Assembly (NCBI GenBank): GCA_964405975.1
Contig: CAYOPW010000009.1
Location: forward strand, 1 to 53,721
Length of the DNA: 53,721 bases
From: Hyphomicrobium_A sp964405975
Lineage (GTDB): Bacteria; Pseudomonadota; Alphaproteobacteria; Rhizobiales; Hyphomicrobiaceae
Direction of reading: 5' to 3'
Shown: piece after piece, positions 25,957 to 35,189 of the stretch
How the letters are laid out: each line of letters opens with the position of its first letter
How positions within the stretch are numbered: the first letter of the stretch is position 1
Position numbers and translations under genes: made by a program
The notes under the pieces: model-generated
The model's input: only the letters and a program-made list of their open reading frames with translations
Told to the model about the DNA's origin: nothing
Database searches by the model: none

Positions 25957-27564
25957 TCACTTGATGCGCGGCAACACTTCGAACTGATGGAACGGCGGCG
26001 GCGACGACAGTGTCCATTCAAGCGTCGTTGCCCCTTCGCCCCAAGGATTATCGGGCGCATGGCACCTGCGATAGAACGCCTCCGCCAGTCCAAAGAAGAA
26101 GATGAGTGCGCCAATCGCTGCCAGGTAGGCGCCCATTGAGGACACGTAGTTCCAACCCTCAAAGGCATCTGGATAGTCGGCTACACGTCGCGGCATTCCT
26201 GCAAGACCAAGGAAGTGCTGCGGGAAAAAGAGAATGTTGACGCCAATAAAGGTCACCCAGAAGTGCACATGGCCGATCGTCTCGGACAACATGTACCCCG
26301 TCATCTTAGGAAACCAGTAGTACCAGCCGGCAAAGATACCGAAGACGGCACCAAGCGAGAGTACGTAGTGGAAGTGTGCCACAACGAAATAGGTGTCTTG
26401 AAGAATGCGATCGACGCCTGCATTGGCTAGCATCACGCCGGTGACGCCGCCAACGGTAAAAAGGAAGATAAACCCGATAGCCCACAACATTGGCGTGCGG
26501 AACTCGATTGATCCGCCCCACATCGTGGCAATCCATGAGAAGATCTTGATCCCAGTCGGCACCGCGATGGCCAAGCTAGCGGCAACGAAGTAGGCCTGCA
26601 CATCAGCTGAGAGCCCGACGGTATACATGTGGTGGGCCCAAACAACGAAACCGATGAGTCCGATCGACACCATTGCGTAGACCATCCCCAGGTAGCCAAA
26701 GATCGGCTTTGTGGAGAAGGTCGCAATGACAGTGCTGATGATCCCGAAGGCCGGCAGGATCATGATGTAGACTTCTGGATGGCCGAAGAACCAGAATAAG
26801 TGCTGGAACAACAGCGGATCACCGCCACCCTGTGGGTTGAAGAACATCGCGCTGAAATTCCGGTCGACAAGCAGCATGGTAACGGCCCCGGCAAGCACAG
26901 GAAGGGCCAGCACTAGCATGGTCGCCGTTATGAGGATTGACCAAACGTAAAGCGGCATCTTGTGCATGGTCATGCCCGGCGCGCGCATGTTCAGAATCGT
27001 CGTGATGAAATTTATCGCCCCCAGAATCGAAGAAGCACCGGCCAAGTGTAATGACAGGATGACGAAGTCGACCGATGGACCTGGATGGCCTTTTGTCGAC
27101 AAGAGCGGATAAAGCGTCCATCCCGTACCGGCGCCGGTCGTCCCTGGCGCGCCCCCAAAAAACGCGGAACTGACGAACATCGTGAACGAGGCGACCAGCA
27201 ACCAAAACGACAGGTTATTCAAGCGCGGGAACGCCATGTCCGGCGCCCCGATCATAAGCGGCACCATCCAATTGCCGAAGCCACCGATCAGCGCAGGCAT
27301 GAGCACGAAAAAGATCATGACCAAGCCATGCGCGGTTACGACGACATTGTAGTACTGCGGATTGGTGAAGAACTGGAGGCCTGGCTCGTGCAGTTCAAAG
27401 CGGATGACCATTGAAAGAGCTGTGCCAACAAGGCTGGCGCATAAGGCAAACACAAGATAGAGCGTGCCAATGTCCTTGTGATTTGTCGCATACGCGTAAC
27501 GGCGCCATCCCACGGGCGGGGCAGTTTCTGCACCTGCACCAGGAGTTGTCGCCGTTGTTGCCAT
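25957..27564 (-). CDS. ctaD: Cytochrome c oxidase subunit I, aa3 type
   Basis: A 535-residue twelve-helix protein carrying the haem a and a3-CuB centre. His79 in VTAHGLVMIFF and the histidines of WAHHMYTVGL and VAHFHYVLSLG are the ligands. FWFFGHPEVYIMILP holds the CuB histidine-tyrosine pair and the D-channel glutamate, so this is an A1-type oxidase. It reduces oxygen to water and pumps protons. ATG 27564 has AAGGGG 8 bases upstream; a TTG two codons earlier is less likely. It lies between subunits II and III. Confidence 0.96.
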   Translation of the reverse strand: MATTATTPGAGAETAPPVGWRRYAYATNHKDIGTLYLVFALCASLVGTALSMVIRFELHEPGLQFFTNPQYYNVVVTAHGLVMIFFVLMPALIGGFGNWMVPLMIGAPDMAFPRLNNLSFWLLVASFTMFVSSAFFGGAPGTTGAGTGWTLYPLLSTKGHPGPSVDFVILSLHLAGASSILGAINFITTILNMRAPGMTMHKMPLYVWSILITATMLVLALPVLAGAVTMLLVDRNFSAMFFNPQGGGDPLLFQHLFWFFGHPEVYIMILPAFGIISTVIATFSTKPIFGYLGMVYAMVSIGLIGFVVWAHHMYTVGLSADVQAYFVAASLAIAVPTGIKIFSWIATMWGGSIEFRTPMLWAIGFIFLFTVGGVTGVMLANAGVDRILQDTYFVVAHFHYVLSLGAVFGIFAGWYYWFPKMTGYMLSETIGHVHFWVTFIGVNILFFPQHFLGLAGMPRRVADYPDAFEGWNYVSSMGAYLAAIGALIFFFGLAEAFYRRCHAPDNPWGEGATTLEWTLSSPPPFHQFEVLPRIK

Positions 27565-27614
27565 ACTCAAGCCCCTTAGATCTTTACGGTTGGACCACTC
27601 GATGCCTGATCCCG

Positions 27615-28469
27615 TTACTCATCGACACGCATGGAATTTAGCCCGGCAGTCTCGGTCGCATTCGGCGCAGGATTTTGAGCAAATTTCTTCTTGGCCTCTT
27701 CGACCCAGGCATTGAACTCCTGCTCGCTAACGACGCGCACCGCGATTGGCATGAATGAGTGATTCATCCCGCATAGTTCGGAGCACTGGCCGTAGTACAT
27801 GCCTTCCTGCGTGGCCTGGAACCAAGTCTCGTTTAGCCGGCCCGGGACCGCATCAATTTTGATACCAAACGAGGGAACCGAGAAGGAATGAATCACGTCC
27901 CCGCCGATGACCTGAACGCGAACCACTTTGTTCACAGGCACAACCAGATCATTGTTGACGGCCAAGAGCCGTGGCTGTCCGGGCTTGCGACTCTCGTCGC
28001 TGAGCATTTCGGAAAAAAATTTGAAATTGCCGTGATCGGGATAGCTATAGCCCCAAAACCATTGGTGCCCCGTCGCCTTCACCGTGAGATCCGCGCGCGG
28101 GATGTCCTCCTCGAAAAACAGCAGGCGAAACGACAGGAATACGATGAACGCCACGATGCAGAACGGAACAAGCGTCCAGGCAACCTCAAGCGGCCAATTG
28201 CCAGTTCGCTTCGAGGGCGTGGGATGGACGTACTTGTTGAAGCGCACCATCACCGTAATCAGCAAGACAAATACGAGCCCCGCGATACTTGCCATGATCG
28301 CGAGGAGCACATCGTTGAAACCGATGATGGAATCCATTACCGGCGTACTGGCGTACTGCAGCCCCGTCTGCCAGGGAGAAGGTTCACCAAAGCCTGCCGT
28401 CGCGTGTACAGCGCTCAAAAGAGCTGCTGGTCCGATGGCAGCAGCTATACAAAGAGGGCCCACCCGCAT
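27615..28469 (-). CDS. ctaC: Cytochrome c oxidase subunit II
   Basis: A 284-residue protein with a signal peptide, two membrane helices and a cupredoxin domain facing the periplasm. The CuA ligands are all visible: His194, Cys229, Glu231, Cys233, His237 and Met240 in VIHSFSV and YYGQCSELCGMNHSFM. QWFWGYSYPD is the electron-entry tryptophan region. It accepts electrons from cytochrome c. ATG 28469 begins the signal peptide. First gene of the oxidase cluster. I see no ctaB, ctaG or haem A synthase gene in the window. Confidence 0.95.
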   Translation of the reverse strand: MRVGPLCIAAAIGPAALLSAVHATAGFGEPSPWQTGLQYASTPVMDSIIGFNDVLLAIMASIAGLVFVLLITVMVRFNKYVHPTPSKRTGNWPLEVAWTLVPFCIVAFIVFLSFRLLFFEEDIPRADLTVKATGHQWFWGYSYPDHGNFKFFSEMLSDESRKPGQPRLLAVNNDLVVPVNKVVRVQVIGGDVIHSFSVPSFGIKIDAVPGRLNETWFQATQEGMYYGQCSELCGMNHSFMPIAVRVVSEQEFNAWVEEAKKKFAQNPAPNATETAGLNSMRVDE

Positions 28470-28713
28470 CGTGGCATTCGCTCCTATGACCGGTTTGCGA
28501 CAAACGATTACGATCATGACGGCGATCGCCGCCAAATCCCACACTGACAGCGAACAGCTAGAACTCGACAGACAAGCTTAACGCTGTGCTCGTCACTCGT
28601 CACGACATTACTGTTGCTGAATTTTGTGACCGGTCTGATACTGTTGAGTTCCAACTTGAGGTGAGCGCGCTTTAGGTGACCGGCATCCGGAAAAAACGGC
28701 GGCGAGGCAGACA
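28470..28713. promoter_or_regulatory. Divergent promoter region between oxidase and tetraheme cytochrome
   Basis: These 244 bases separate the two diverging genes. GTGACCGG occurs twice (28626-28633 and 28676-28683), 50 bases apart, and CTCGTCA is repeated in tandem near 28587. Either could be a regulator site; I recognise no known box. Confidence 0.3.
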
Positions 28714-30837
28714 ATGATTCCTGATTGGGTCCGCAGCGGTATCATGTGCACAATCGTTTTTGCGGGCAGCGCGGTCGCAAACCCAACGGACACAAAGGCT
28801 GACCCCGACCCCAGCCTCGTGGAGCATGGCCGCCATATCGCCTTGGCTGGGGACTGCATGCCCTGTCACACGGGCTCGCCCAAAGAGAAATTTGCCGGCG
28901 GTCTAGGGATCAACACGCCTTTTGGAACCATTTATTCGCCCAACATTACGCCCGATTCAGAGACCGGAATCGGCAAGTGGACCTTCGATGACTTCAAGAA
29001 TGCGGTGCATGACGGCATTCGTGCCGACGGCGCATATCTTTATCCCGCCATGCCCTACACCTTTTTCACAAAAATTGAGCAGCCTGACCTTAAGGCGCTG
29101 TGGGCTTACTTGCGGAGCCTGCCACCCATAAAAAAAGTAAGAAAGGAAAACGGGCTGAGCTTCCCGTTCTCCATCCGCTCAATGATGTTCTTTTGGCGCG
29201 TGCTGTTCTTTGATGAGGGCTACTATAAGACAGATAAGACCAAGAGCGCGGCCTGGAACAGAGGTGCCTACCTTGTCGAGGCGCTTGCTCACTGTGGTGC
29301 TTGTCATACACCGCGCAATTTCATGGGCGCGACGATCCCCAGCGAGCGCTTTGAGGGAAGCCACCTAGACACCTGGTTTGCCCCCAACATTACGCGCGAT
29401 GCTCTCAAGAAAAGAAACAATTGGAACAAGACGGATCTGGTCGCGTTCCTAATGAAGGGCGTAACGAGCGACTCCACCACGCTTGGTCCAATGGAAGTGG
29501 TCGTCCACGATAGCCTTACCAAACTCGAGCACAGTGATATCGCCGATATCGCGACCTTCATGTTTGATGATGACACCGGACAGGGTGAGACGTTGCCTCC
29601 TGCTAAGGTGGCCAAGCTTACTCCTAAGGTTGAGGAGCGTGCCAAGAAACTCTTCGATACGCATTGTGCCGTTTGTCACCAGAAGACTGGCAAGGGCATG
29701 ACGGGCAAGGTGCCACCGCTTGCGGGCAATCCCACTGTCGTCGCTGCCCAGCCGTACAACATACTTTCGGCCGTCCTCCAAGGTGTGCCCGCGCGCAACG
29801 GCTTACTCGCCATGCCCTCGTTTGCCGGCACCCTCACTGATCAGGACATTGCCGATATTGCCAATTACGTGCGCACAAGTTGGGGCAACGAGGCTGCTCC
29901 CAACGCAACGGCCCACCTAGTCGCCTCTTGGCGCTCGCAGGTAACGCTTCCGTCTGCTAAAACTGCTACGTCAACCGAGGCTAAACCGCAGGCGGATGCA
30001 TCGAAGACAAAGTTGGCGGATAAAAAACCGGCCGCCTCAACACCTGCAACGGCTCCGAGTGCAAGCGCCCCAGAAAAGCGCAAACCCTTCTTCATCGTGT
30101 CGAGTGACGTTGTTGGCCTTAATGTTCGCAGTGAGGGAAAATACAGCGAGACACTCGGCACGCTGTCGGGTCTCATCATCGACAGCTCAAGCGGTCAGGC
30201 TCTGTATGCCGTGATCGATCGGGGCGGGTTCCTTGGTTTTGATCAATACGAAGTCATCGTCCCCTACCAGCTCGTGCACTTCACCGGCGAATGGGACGCG
30301 CCAATGCTCGCCATGAGCGCCTTCAAGTTGGATCACGCGCCGCGCATTACAGATGAGGCTGCTGAGGAATTACTTCAAAATTCGGATTGGCGCCGCTCTG
30401 TCTCGGCGTATTTTGGCGTGGCACTCGCAGAACCAGACAAAGCAACAACACCGAAGATGGCGGCAAATACGGCTGACAAGTCGGACGCCAAGTCAGATAA
30501 GGCTGCTCCAAGCAAAGCTAGCACTGCTAAAACCGCTGCAGAACGTGGAAAGGAAATTGCCCACACGCAATGCGGCGCATGTCACACCTTTAATAAGGGC
30601 GGCGGCACGCGCGTGGGTCCAAACCTCTATGGTGTCTTCGGTACGAAGATTGCCAGCAAGCCGGGCTTCAGCTTTTCGGCCGCTTTGAAAAAGCACACCG
30701 GGATCTGGGACAAGGCCAATCTAGAAAAATGGCTCACTAGTCCCAGGACCTTCGCACCGGGAACGTACATGACCTTCCCAGGATTGCCCTCACAGCAGCA
30801 GCGCGATGATGTAATCGCTTATCTCAAGTCGCTCTAG
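28714..30837 (+). CDS. Tetraheme c-type cytochrome with an inserted PRC-barrel-like domain
   Basis: A 707-residue periplasmic protein with a signal peptide ending near AVA. Four haem sites are visible: CMPCH at 48-52, CGACH at 194-198, CAVCH at 318-322 and CGACH at 620-624. The first three form a module like the triheme cytochrome subunit of membrane alcohol or gluconate dehydrogenases. Residues about 465-560 look like a PRC barrel (SDVVGLNVRSEGKYSETLGT onward), flanked by alanine/lysine-rich linkers. The last domain is a class I cytochrome c with GTYMTFPGLPS supplying the methionine. It diverges from the oxidase genes and could feed electrons to subunit II. The PRC insertion is unusual. Confidence 0.88.
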   Translation: MIPDWVRSGIMCTIVFAGSAVANPTDTKADPDPSLVEHGRHIALAGDCMPCHTGSPKEKFAGGLGINTPFGTIYSPNITPDSETGIGKWTFDDFKNAVHDGIRADGAYLYPAMPYTFFTKIEQPDLKALWAYLRSLPPIKKVRKENGLSFPFSIRSMMFFWRVLFFDEGYYKTDKTKSAAWNRGAYLVEALAHCGACHTPRNFMGATIPSERFEGSHLDTWFAPNITRDALKKRNNWNKTDLVAFLMKGVTSDSTTLGPMEVVVHDSLTKLEHSDIADIATFMFDDDTGQGETLPPAKVAKLTPKVEERAKKLFDTHCAVCHQKTGKGMTGKVPPLAGNPTVVAAQPYNILSAVLQGVPARNGLLAMPSFAGTLTDQDIADIANYVRTSWGNEAAPNATAHLVASWRSQVTLPSAKTATSTEAKPQADASKTKLADKKPAASTPATAPSASAPEKRKPFFIVSSDVVGLNVRSEGKYSETLGTLSGLIIDSSSGQALYAVIDRGGFLGFDQYEVIVPYQLVHFTGEWDAPMLAMSAFKLDHAPRITDEAAEELLQNSDWRRSVSAYFGVALAEPDKATTPKMAANTADKSDAKSDKAAPSKASTAKTAAERGKEIAHTQCGACHTFNKGGGTRVGPNLYGVFGTKIASKPGFSFSAALKKHTGIWDKANLEKWLTSPRTFAPGTYMTFPGLPSQQQRDDVIAYLKSL

Positions 30838-30894
30838 TCCGGCTGCGAAATTCTGCCGAACCTTGCGGCCGAATCCCACAAGTTCAACGCAAAG

Positions 30895-31599
30895 TCATCT
30901 ATGATCTGCGGCACTGCGCACCTGGGAAAGCAGCACGAAAACGTAGAATAACCAGCTACCTATCGCTGACACGGCTGCGGCCACATAAGTCCAGGCCGCC
31001 GCCCCCAATACCTTCTCAACGCCCGTTATTTGTTCCTGGCCGCGAATGATGCCGTGGCTGACGAGCAGTTCTTGCGCCCTAGCACTGGCATCAAACTCCA
31101 CCGGCAATGTGATGAGAGAGAAAATACACGACGACCCAAAAAGTATGACACCGGACCAGGCAAGAGTGGGAAAGCCTAAGATCATCCCTCCAATAAACAG
31201 CCATGGGGCAACTTGCGACGCGAGTTGGACAGCTGGCACGATGTATGTTCGCGCCTCCAAGGGGAAGTAGTCCACCGCATCCTGCAATGCGTGGCCTGCC
31301 TCATGAGCGGCTATCCCCGCTGCGGCAACGCTTGGCGTATAGTACACTTCTTGGCTCAGTCGCAGTATCTTGGAGCGCGGATCGTAGTGATCGCTCAGCA
31401 TTCCCGGAGTCGACTCTACGGCAACTTTTTGGAGCCCTTGTGAGTCGAGCAAGCGGCGTGCAACCTGAGCGCCGGTAACGCCGCCGTCAGTTGCGACACG
31501 AGAATATTTCGCAACATTCATTTTGATGCGCGACTGCGCGTATGCGCCTAACAGTAGGCCGGGAAGAACAAATACCCAAAACAGTGGGTCTCCAAACAT
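30895..31599 (-). CDS. YugP-type membrane zinc metallopeptidase
   Basis: A 234-residue protein with the HEAGH zinc motif at residues 99-103 and about four membrane helices. One helix leads the protein and the others follow the catalytic helix. LPVEFDASARAQELL near the C-terminus supplies the third ligand region. This is the normal length for the family, whose substrates are unknown. ATG 31599 has GGGGAAG 8 bases upstream. It is followed by no co-directional gene within the same operon. Confidence 0.85.
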   Translation of the reverse strand: MFGDPLFWVFVLPGLLLGAYAQSRIKMNVAKYSRVATDGGVTGAQVARRLLDSQGLQKVAVESTPGMLSDHYDPRSKILRLSQEVYYTPSVAAAGIAAHEAGHALQDAVDYFPLEARTYIVPAVQLASQVAPWLFIGGMILGFPTLAWSGVILFGSSCIFSLITLPVEFDASARAQELLVSHGIIRGQEQITGVEKVLGAAAWTYVAAAVSAIGSWLFYVFVLLSQVRSAADHR

Positions 31600-31671
31600 A
31601 TCGCGCTTCCCCGCGCCGAAAGGCGGCTAAACAGTCGCCCGGCGCCTTAAGGTTCTGCAGGTTTGCAGCGC

Positions 31672-32631
31672 CTATGGCGCCGAAGCATCTGTCTGTGCTC
31701 GTTCCCAGCTGTCATCTGGATTGAATTCGGTCATGCTTTCGGCAATTTCGCTTGTTTGCGGGCCTAAATCCTTCTGGAACACAATGCCCTCGTGATTGAC
31801 GAGGAAGGTCATGACACCTGAGTTCTGATACTCAGCCGGATACGCTACGAGAGCAAAGCCGCCGATCATCCTGTCTCCAGCGATGTAGTCATAGGCACCG
31901 CCAGCTGCTGAAGCACCCTGCCGTGTCAGAACCCTGTAATAGTAGCCATGGTAGGGCGCGCGATCTTCGCCGACGCTATAGCCTTCCGCCGTCGCTCTTG
32001 CGACCAGTTCACCAAGCGGGCTTTCTCCGCCCAATTCTGCCGGCCAATAAAGTCCATCCTTTTTGCCAGGTTGGCTCACGATCCTTTGCGCATAGAGCGC
32101 AATCCCGCCATTCGCGTGCGCCGCCTCCGCATACTCATTCTGAGCATCAACGTAAGCCAATATGGCCTGAATAGCGTTGAGTTCGTTGCGGCCAATGCGC
32201 CGCGCTAGAATTTCATCACGGCCGGCCGCGGCATCAAATGTCCACACATCGTTCTCACGAACAAGCGGGATCGGGAACGGCCATTCTTCATTGCCGAGAA
32301 TCAGAACGGCCTCGTCGTCACCTTCTAACTCCACCGCGTGCTTTTCATCATAAGCCTGAATGAACCTCTGCCGGCCGGCGGCGTCAGCAACGTCATCGCC
32401 AGACAACACAATATCCTCGCTATCAGGGCCAAGTACGATAAGGAGCGTCTCCGCACTGCCCGACCGTGCCGCCTCTACGAGCGCGCTAACAGCCTCATCT
32501 GGCGTTTTGTAGCTTTGTTGTGCAGCAGCGCCTGATGCAATGGCCAGCCCAGCAACAAGCGCACTCAACCAAGTGAGCGGACGCAATCTGGAGATTCCAT
32601 CAGTCCAAACACGTTGCAAAGACAGGGTCAT
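31672..32631 (-). CDS. DUF2950 secreted protein
   Basis: A 319-residue protein with a signal peptide ending near GAAA. The DUF2950 features are YKTPDEAVSALVEAARSGS, a DSEDIVLSGDDVADA segment, EEWPFPIPLVRENDVWTFD and the C-terminal GALVAYPAEY-like GFALVAYPAEYQNSGVMTF region. Function is unknown. Genes of this family commonly sit beside DUF3300 genes, as here (DUF3300 ends 71 bases upstream in the same direction). GAGG lies 6 bases before ATG 32631. Confidence 0.82.
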   Translation of the reverse strand: MTLSLQRVWTDGISRLRPLTWLSALVAGLAIASGAAAQQSYKTPDEAVSALVEAARSGSAETLLIVLGPDSEDIVLSGDDVADAAGRQRFIQAYDEKHAVELEGDDEAVLILGNEEWPFPIPLVRENDVWTFDAAAGRDEILARRIGRNELNAIQAILAYVDAQNEYAEAAHANGGIALYAQRIVSQPGKKDGLYWPAELGGESPLGELVARATAEGYSVGEDRAPYHGYYYRVLTRQGASAAGGAYDYIAGDRMIGGFALVAYPAEYQNSGVMTFLVNHEGIVFQKDLGPQTSEIAESMTEFNPDDSWERAQTDASAP

Positions 32632-32702
32632 GGTCGCCTCGACAAATCACCGGCTTCGAAATTGAACACTTTCAGAACCTATTCGTTGTATTTGGCAGCT
32701 CA

Positions 32703-34037
32703 CTAGCGCCTGCGGCCTCCACCACGACGGCCGCCGCCACCACGACGCCCACCCCCGCGACTCCGCCCCATACTCGATCGGCCACGGCTTGCGTGCCTGC
32801 GGGCCGACGACTTGTTTCTTGGTTTGGAGAAGGCTTGGTTGCTCTTGCGCTTTCTTGATCCGGATGAAGGCCGCTTTTTTGGGCCAGTTGAAGGCCGCTT
32901 CTTGGCAGCTGTTGACGGTCGCTTCTTGGGACCAGTCGATAGGCGCTTGTCAGGCTTTGGACGCTTTGATGCGCCCGGTCGATCACCGGGTCTGCGATCA
33001 CCGGCCTTCGGGCCGCCTGGTCGTTTGTCGCCACCGGCCTTCGGCCTCTCACCTGGTTTTGGACGCGCTCCCGGCTGGCGATCCCCATCGGGCCTAAGCA
33101 CTTGCTTGCCGCCATGGCCGCGATAGTCGAGCCGCTTTTTCTGACCGGCCCGAATGTCGCTCTTGGCGTATTTCTGTCGCACGTTGTTGTTGTTATATTT
33201 GACACCACGGCGGTGATAGGAATTGTGCTTCCATTTATTCGAGGTGATCTTTGGCTTGTTGACGTTGATCCTATTGTATTTGTTGACGTTGACATTGATG
33301 TAGCGGCCGCCCCAGTTGCAGCGTCCCCAGCCCCAAAGGGGCGGGACAATCGCAGCACCTACGCCCCAGAAAAACCCGCGCACGAACGCACCACCCCGCC
33401 ACGGCGGCCAATAGTACGGTGGATAGGCTGGGTACCACCACGACCCATAGACGACGGTCGGTTCGTAGACAGGCACGTATACGATTTCGGGGCTGGCAGG
33501 TTCAATGTAGATGTACTCTTTGCCGTCTGAGTCTGAACTCTTCTTAGTAACCTTCTGCTTCTCGTTGCTTTTGAGATTGCCGGCCTCGTCAGCCTTATCG
33601 CGCAGGTGCTGGATTTGATCCATGACGTCGGCCTCTTGCGCGAGAACCGCGTCGCCCAGTTTTTGCGTCCACTCAAGTTGCGCGCTCATCATTTCCAGGA
33701 CTTCAGGGAACGGCGCCAGCGACTTGACGCTGGGTTCCCAGTCCTGTTTCTCGAGCGCCATCGTTAGGTCGTCGCCTTTCAGCTTTGCGTTGGCTGGCTC
33801 CTTAATCCACCGGGCCGCCTGCACGACCTCCAGGGGATAAGTGGAAGCCATCAGCACATTGGATAAAAGGTCATCGGGATAGAGGGCTATTGGCGCGAGA
33901 AGTTGGTCAAGCTCCTCCTTCTTGAGTAGCGCCTCCTGATTGGACGCTGTGTCCTGCGCCTGTGATGCAACGGGAGCTACTACGAGAGGCGCGACAATGA
34001 TCAGTGCCAATATGGGAACGAGATACTTTGCAAACAT
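32703..34037 (-). CDS. DUF3300 secreted protein with a basic low-complexity tail
   Basis: A 444-residue protein. A signal peptide ending near SQAQ is followed by the DUF3300 domain (DQLLAPIALYPDDLLSNVLMASTYPLEVVQAARW and on), then a tyrosine/proline/tryptophan-rich patch, INVNVNKYNRINVNK repeats, and a tail of about 150 residues rich in lysine, arginine, proline, serine and glycine with KKRPST-type repeats and a glycine-arginine end. Such a tail may bind nucleic acid, polyphosphate or the cell surface. ATG 34037 with GGTGAG is preferred over a GTG three codons earlier. An FNR/FixK-like box lies about 170 bases upstream. Confidence 0.85.
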   Translation of the reverse strand: MFAKYLVPILALIIVAPLVVAPVASQAQDTASNQEALLKKEELDQLLAPIALYPDDLLSNVLMASTYPLEVVQAARWIKEPANAKLKGDDLTMALEKQDWEPSVKSLAPFPEVLEMMSAQLEWTQKLGDAVLAQEADVMDQIQHLRDKADEAGNLKSNEKQKVTKKSSDSDGKEYIYIEPASPEIVYVPVYEPTVVYGSWWYPAYPPYYWPPWRGGAFVRGFFWGVGAAIVPPLWGWGRCNWGGRYINVNVNKYNRINVNKPKITSNKWKHNSYHRRGVKYNNNNVRQKYAKSDIRAGQKKRLDYRGHGGKQVLRPDGDRQPGARPKPGERPKAGGDKRPGGPKAGDRRPGDRPGASKRPKPDKRLSTGPKKRPSTAAKKRPSTGPKKRPSSGSRKRKSNQAFSKPRNKSSARRHASRGRSSMGRSRGGGRRGGGGRRGGGRRR

Positions 34038-34206
34038 GAAACTCACCTTAGGCAGACACAGCCATAATAAGCTGTCTTTCTCGCCTTCCTATAGACCTTT
34101 GGTCGTTAACCTGACTGGCAAAATGCATTTGCAGAGGCGGGCCGGTAACGTTCTGAGTTGCCCGCTGGCATGACGGGCTCAATAACCGCGCACATGCGCC
34201 GGCACA

Positions 34207-34220
34207 TTGACCGACGTCAA
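34207..34220. promoter_or_regulatory. FNR/FixK-like box upstream of the DUF3300 gene
   Basis: TTGACCGACGTCAA is a perfect TTGAC-N4-GTCAA dyad. It overlaps the stop of the small membrane gene at 34217 and lies about 170 bases before the DUF3300 start, on the same strand side. Confidence 0.5.
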
Positions 34221-34585
34221 CGTATGGAACTCGGAAGACCCAGTCGCGTACTATGAACCCAGCGCCGCAAAAGCCAACTGACAAGCCTGCCCAGCGCACT
34301 CACAAGAAGGCCGATCAAGAGAAGTAGGATGGACTTGGGACCAAGCTCTCCGAGCAAGGTTGTGTAGGCGCGATTGGCAAGTTCGGGAGAAAATTGTTCC
34401 AGTTGGTTGGCAAACAAGTTTAGGACGTCCCGTGAATAGCTAATGAGAGTGCCGAACGTCTCAACATGATTGAGTGCCAAGTACATGTAGGCAAACATCG
34501 CCAGGACAACCTCCACAACGACGTAAAGCACTAGAACCGTTATCACCGACAACAGCACAAATAGCGATTTGAAGAACGCGCTCAT
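34217..34585 (-). CDS. Small two-helix membrane protein, unrecognised
   Basis: A 122-residue protein with two membrane segments, roughly residues 5-37 and 85-105, separated by a polar region (HVETFGTLISYSRDVLNLFANQLEQ). The C-terminus is basic. GGAG precedes ATG 34585. I know no family. It is upstream of DUF3300 and may belong with that envelope group. Confidence 0.65.
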   Translation of the reverse strand: MSAFFKSLFVLLSVITVLVLYVVVEVVLAMFAYMYLALNHVETFGTLISYSRDVLNLFANQLEQFSPELANRAYTTLLGELGPKSILLLLIGLLVSALGRLVSWLLRRWVHSTRLGLPSSIR

Positions 34586-34735
34586 GACCAGACTCCAAAC
34601 CAGTTACGGAACGAGTGATATGGACAGCTAATGCGCCGACCCGCGCGATAAGACGCAAGATCTATTGGCTTGAGAAGGAGCAGGCATCCAAGCGATGCTG
34701 CTTCTAACAGCTGCATTCCAATTCAAAATGACGCG

Positions 34736-34755
34736 CCTCGAGGATGTCCTCGAGG
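34736..34755. promoter_or_regulatory. 9-bp perfect inverted repeat in an intergenic stretch
   Basis: CCTCGAGGA and TCCTCGAGG face each other across TG. It lies between the two small membrane genes, in 34586-34878, which otherwise shows nothing. It could be a terminator for the gene ending at 34879, but the tail is not a clear T run. Confidence 0.35.
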
Positions 34756-34878
34756 TACCCCCTTATAAATCTGAGTTAGGTGGAAATACACAATTGAATG
34801 CCAACACCCGCGGGCCACAGTAAAACCTGCGGTCCCCCAGTCGAATAGTCAGCGCTTGCGCGCTCATCAATGTGCTAG

Positions 34879-35013
34879 CTACGCACCGCCGACCTGCCCC
34901 ACAAGGGCGGTGACCAGTGCTATAAAACCGAGGCCGACAAAAAACCAAGTCAATGCTTTGTCGCCAGAAGCGTCATAAGAAGTCTCGTACTTCGGATTCT
35001 TACGGTGTGCCAT
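34879..35013 (-). CDS. 44-residue single-helix membrane protein
   Basis: MAHRKNPKYETSYDASGDKA is followed by one membrane helix (WFFVGLGFIALVTALVGQV) and ends at GGA. AGGGGGGA lies a few bases before ATG 35013. It resembles small helper proteins of membrane complexes, and I considered an aa3-oxidase subunit IV, but the pattern does not match well enough. Function unknown. Confidence 0.6.
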   Translation of the reverse strand: MAHRKNPKYETSYDASGDKALTWFFVGLGFIALVTALVGQVGGA

Positions 35014-35189
35014 AGCATCCCCCCTAGTCATCTAGAATGCCGAAAGCTTCCCCTTCTTTACCGGATGCCCGCCACGATTCGATACGGACAATCCCGACTC
35101 CTCACCCTCTATTTCAAACGCTAACATCCTGCGGCAAGTTGCGTGTCGAAATCTTGCGGACATTCCTATTTTCTCTTAGCGCTGTGGCA

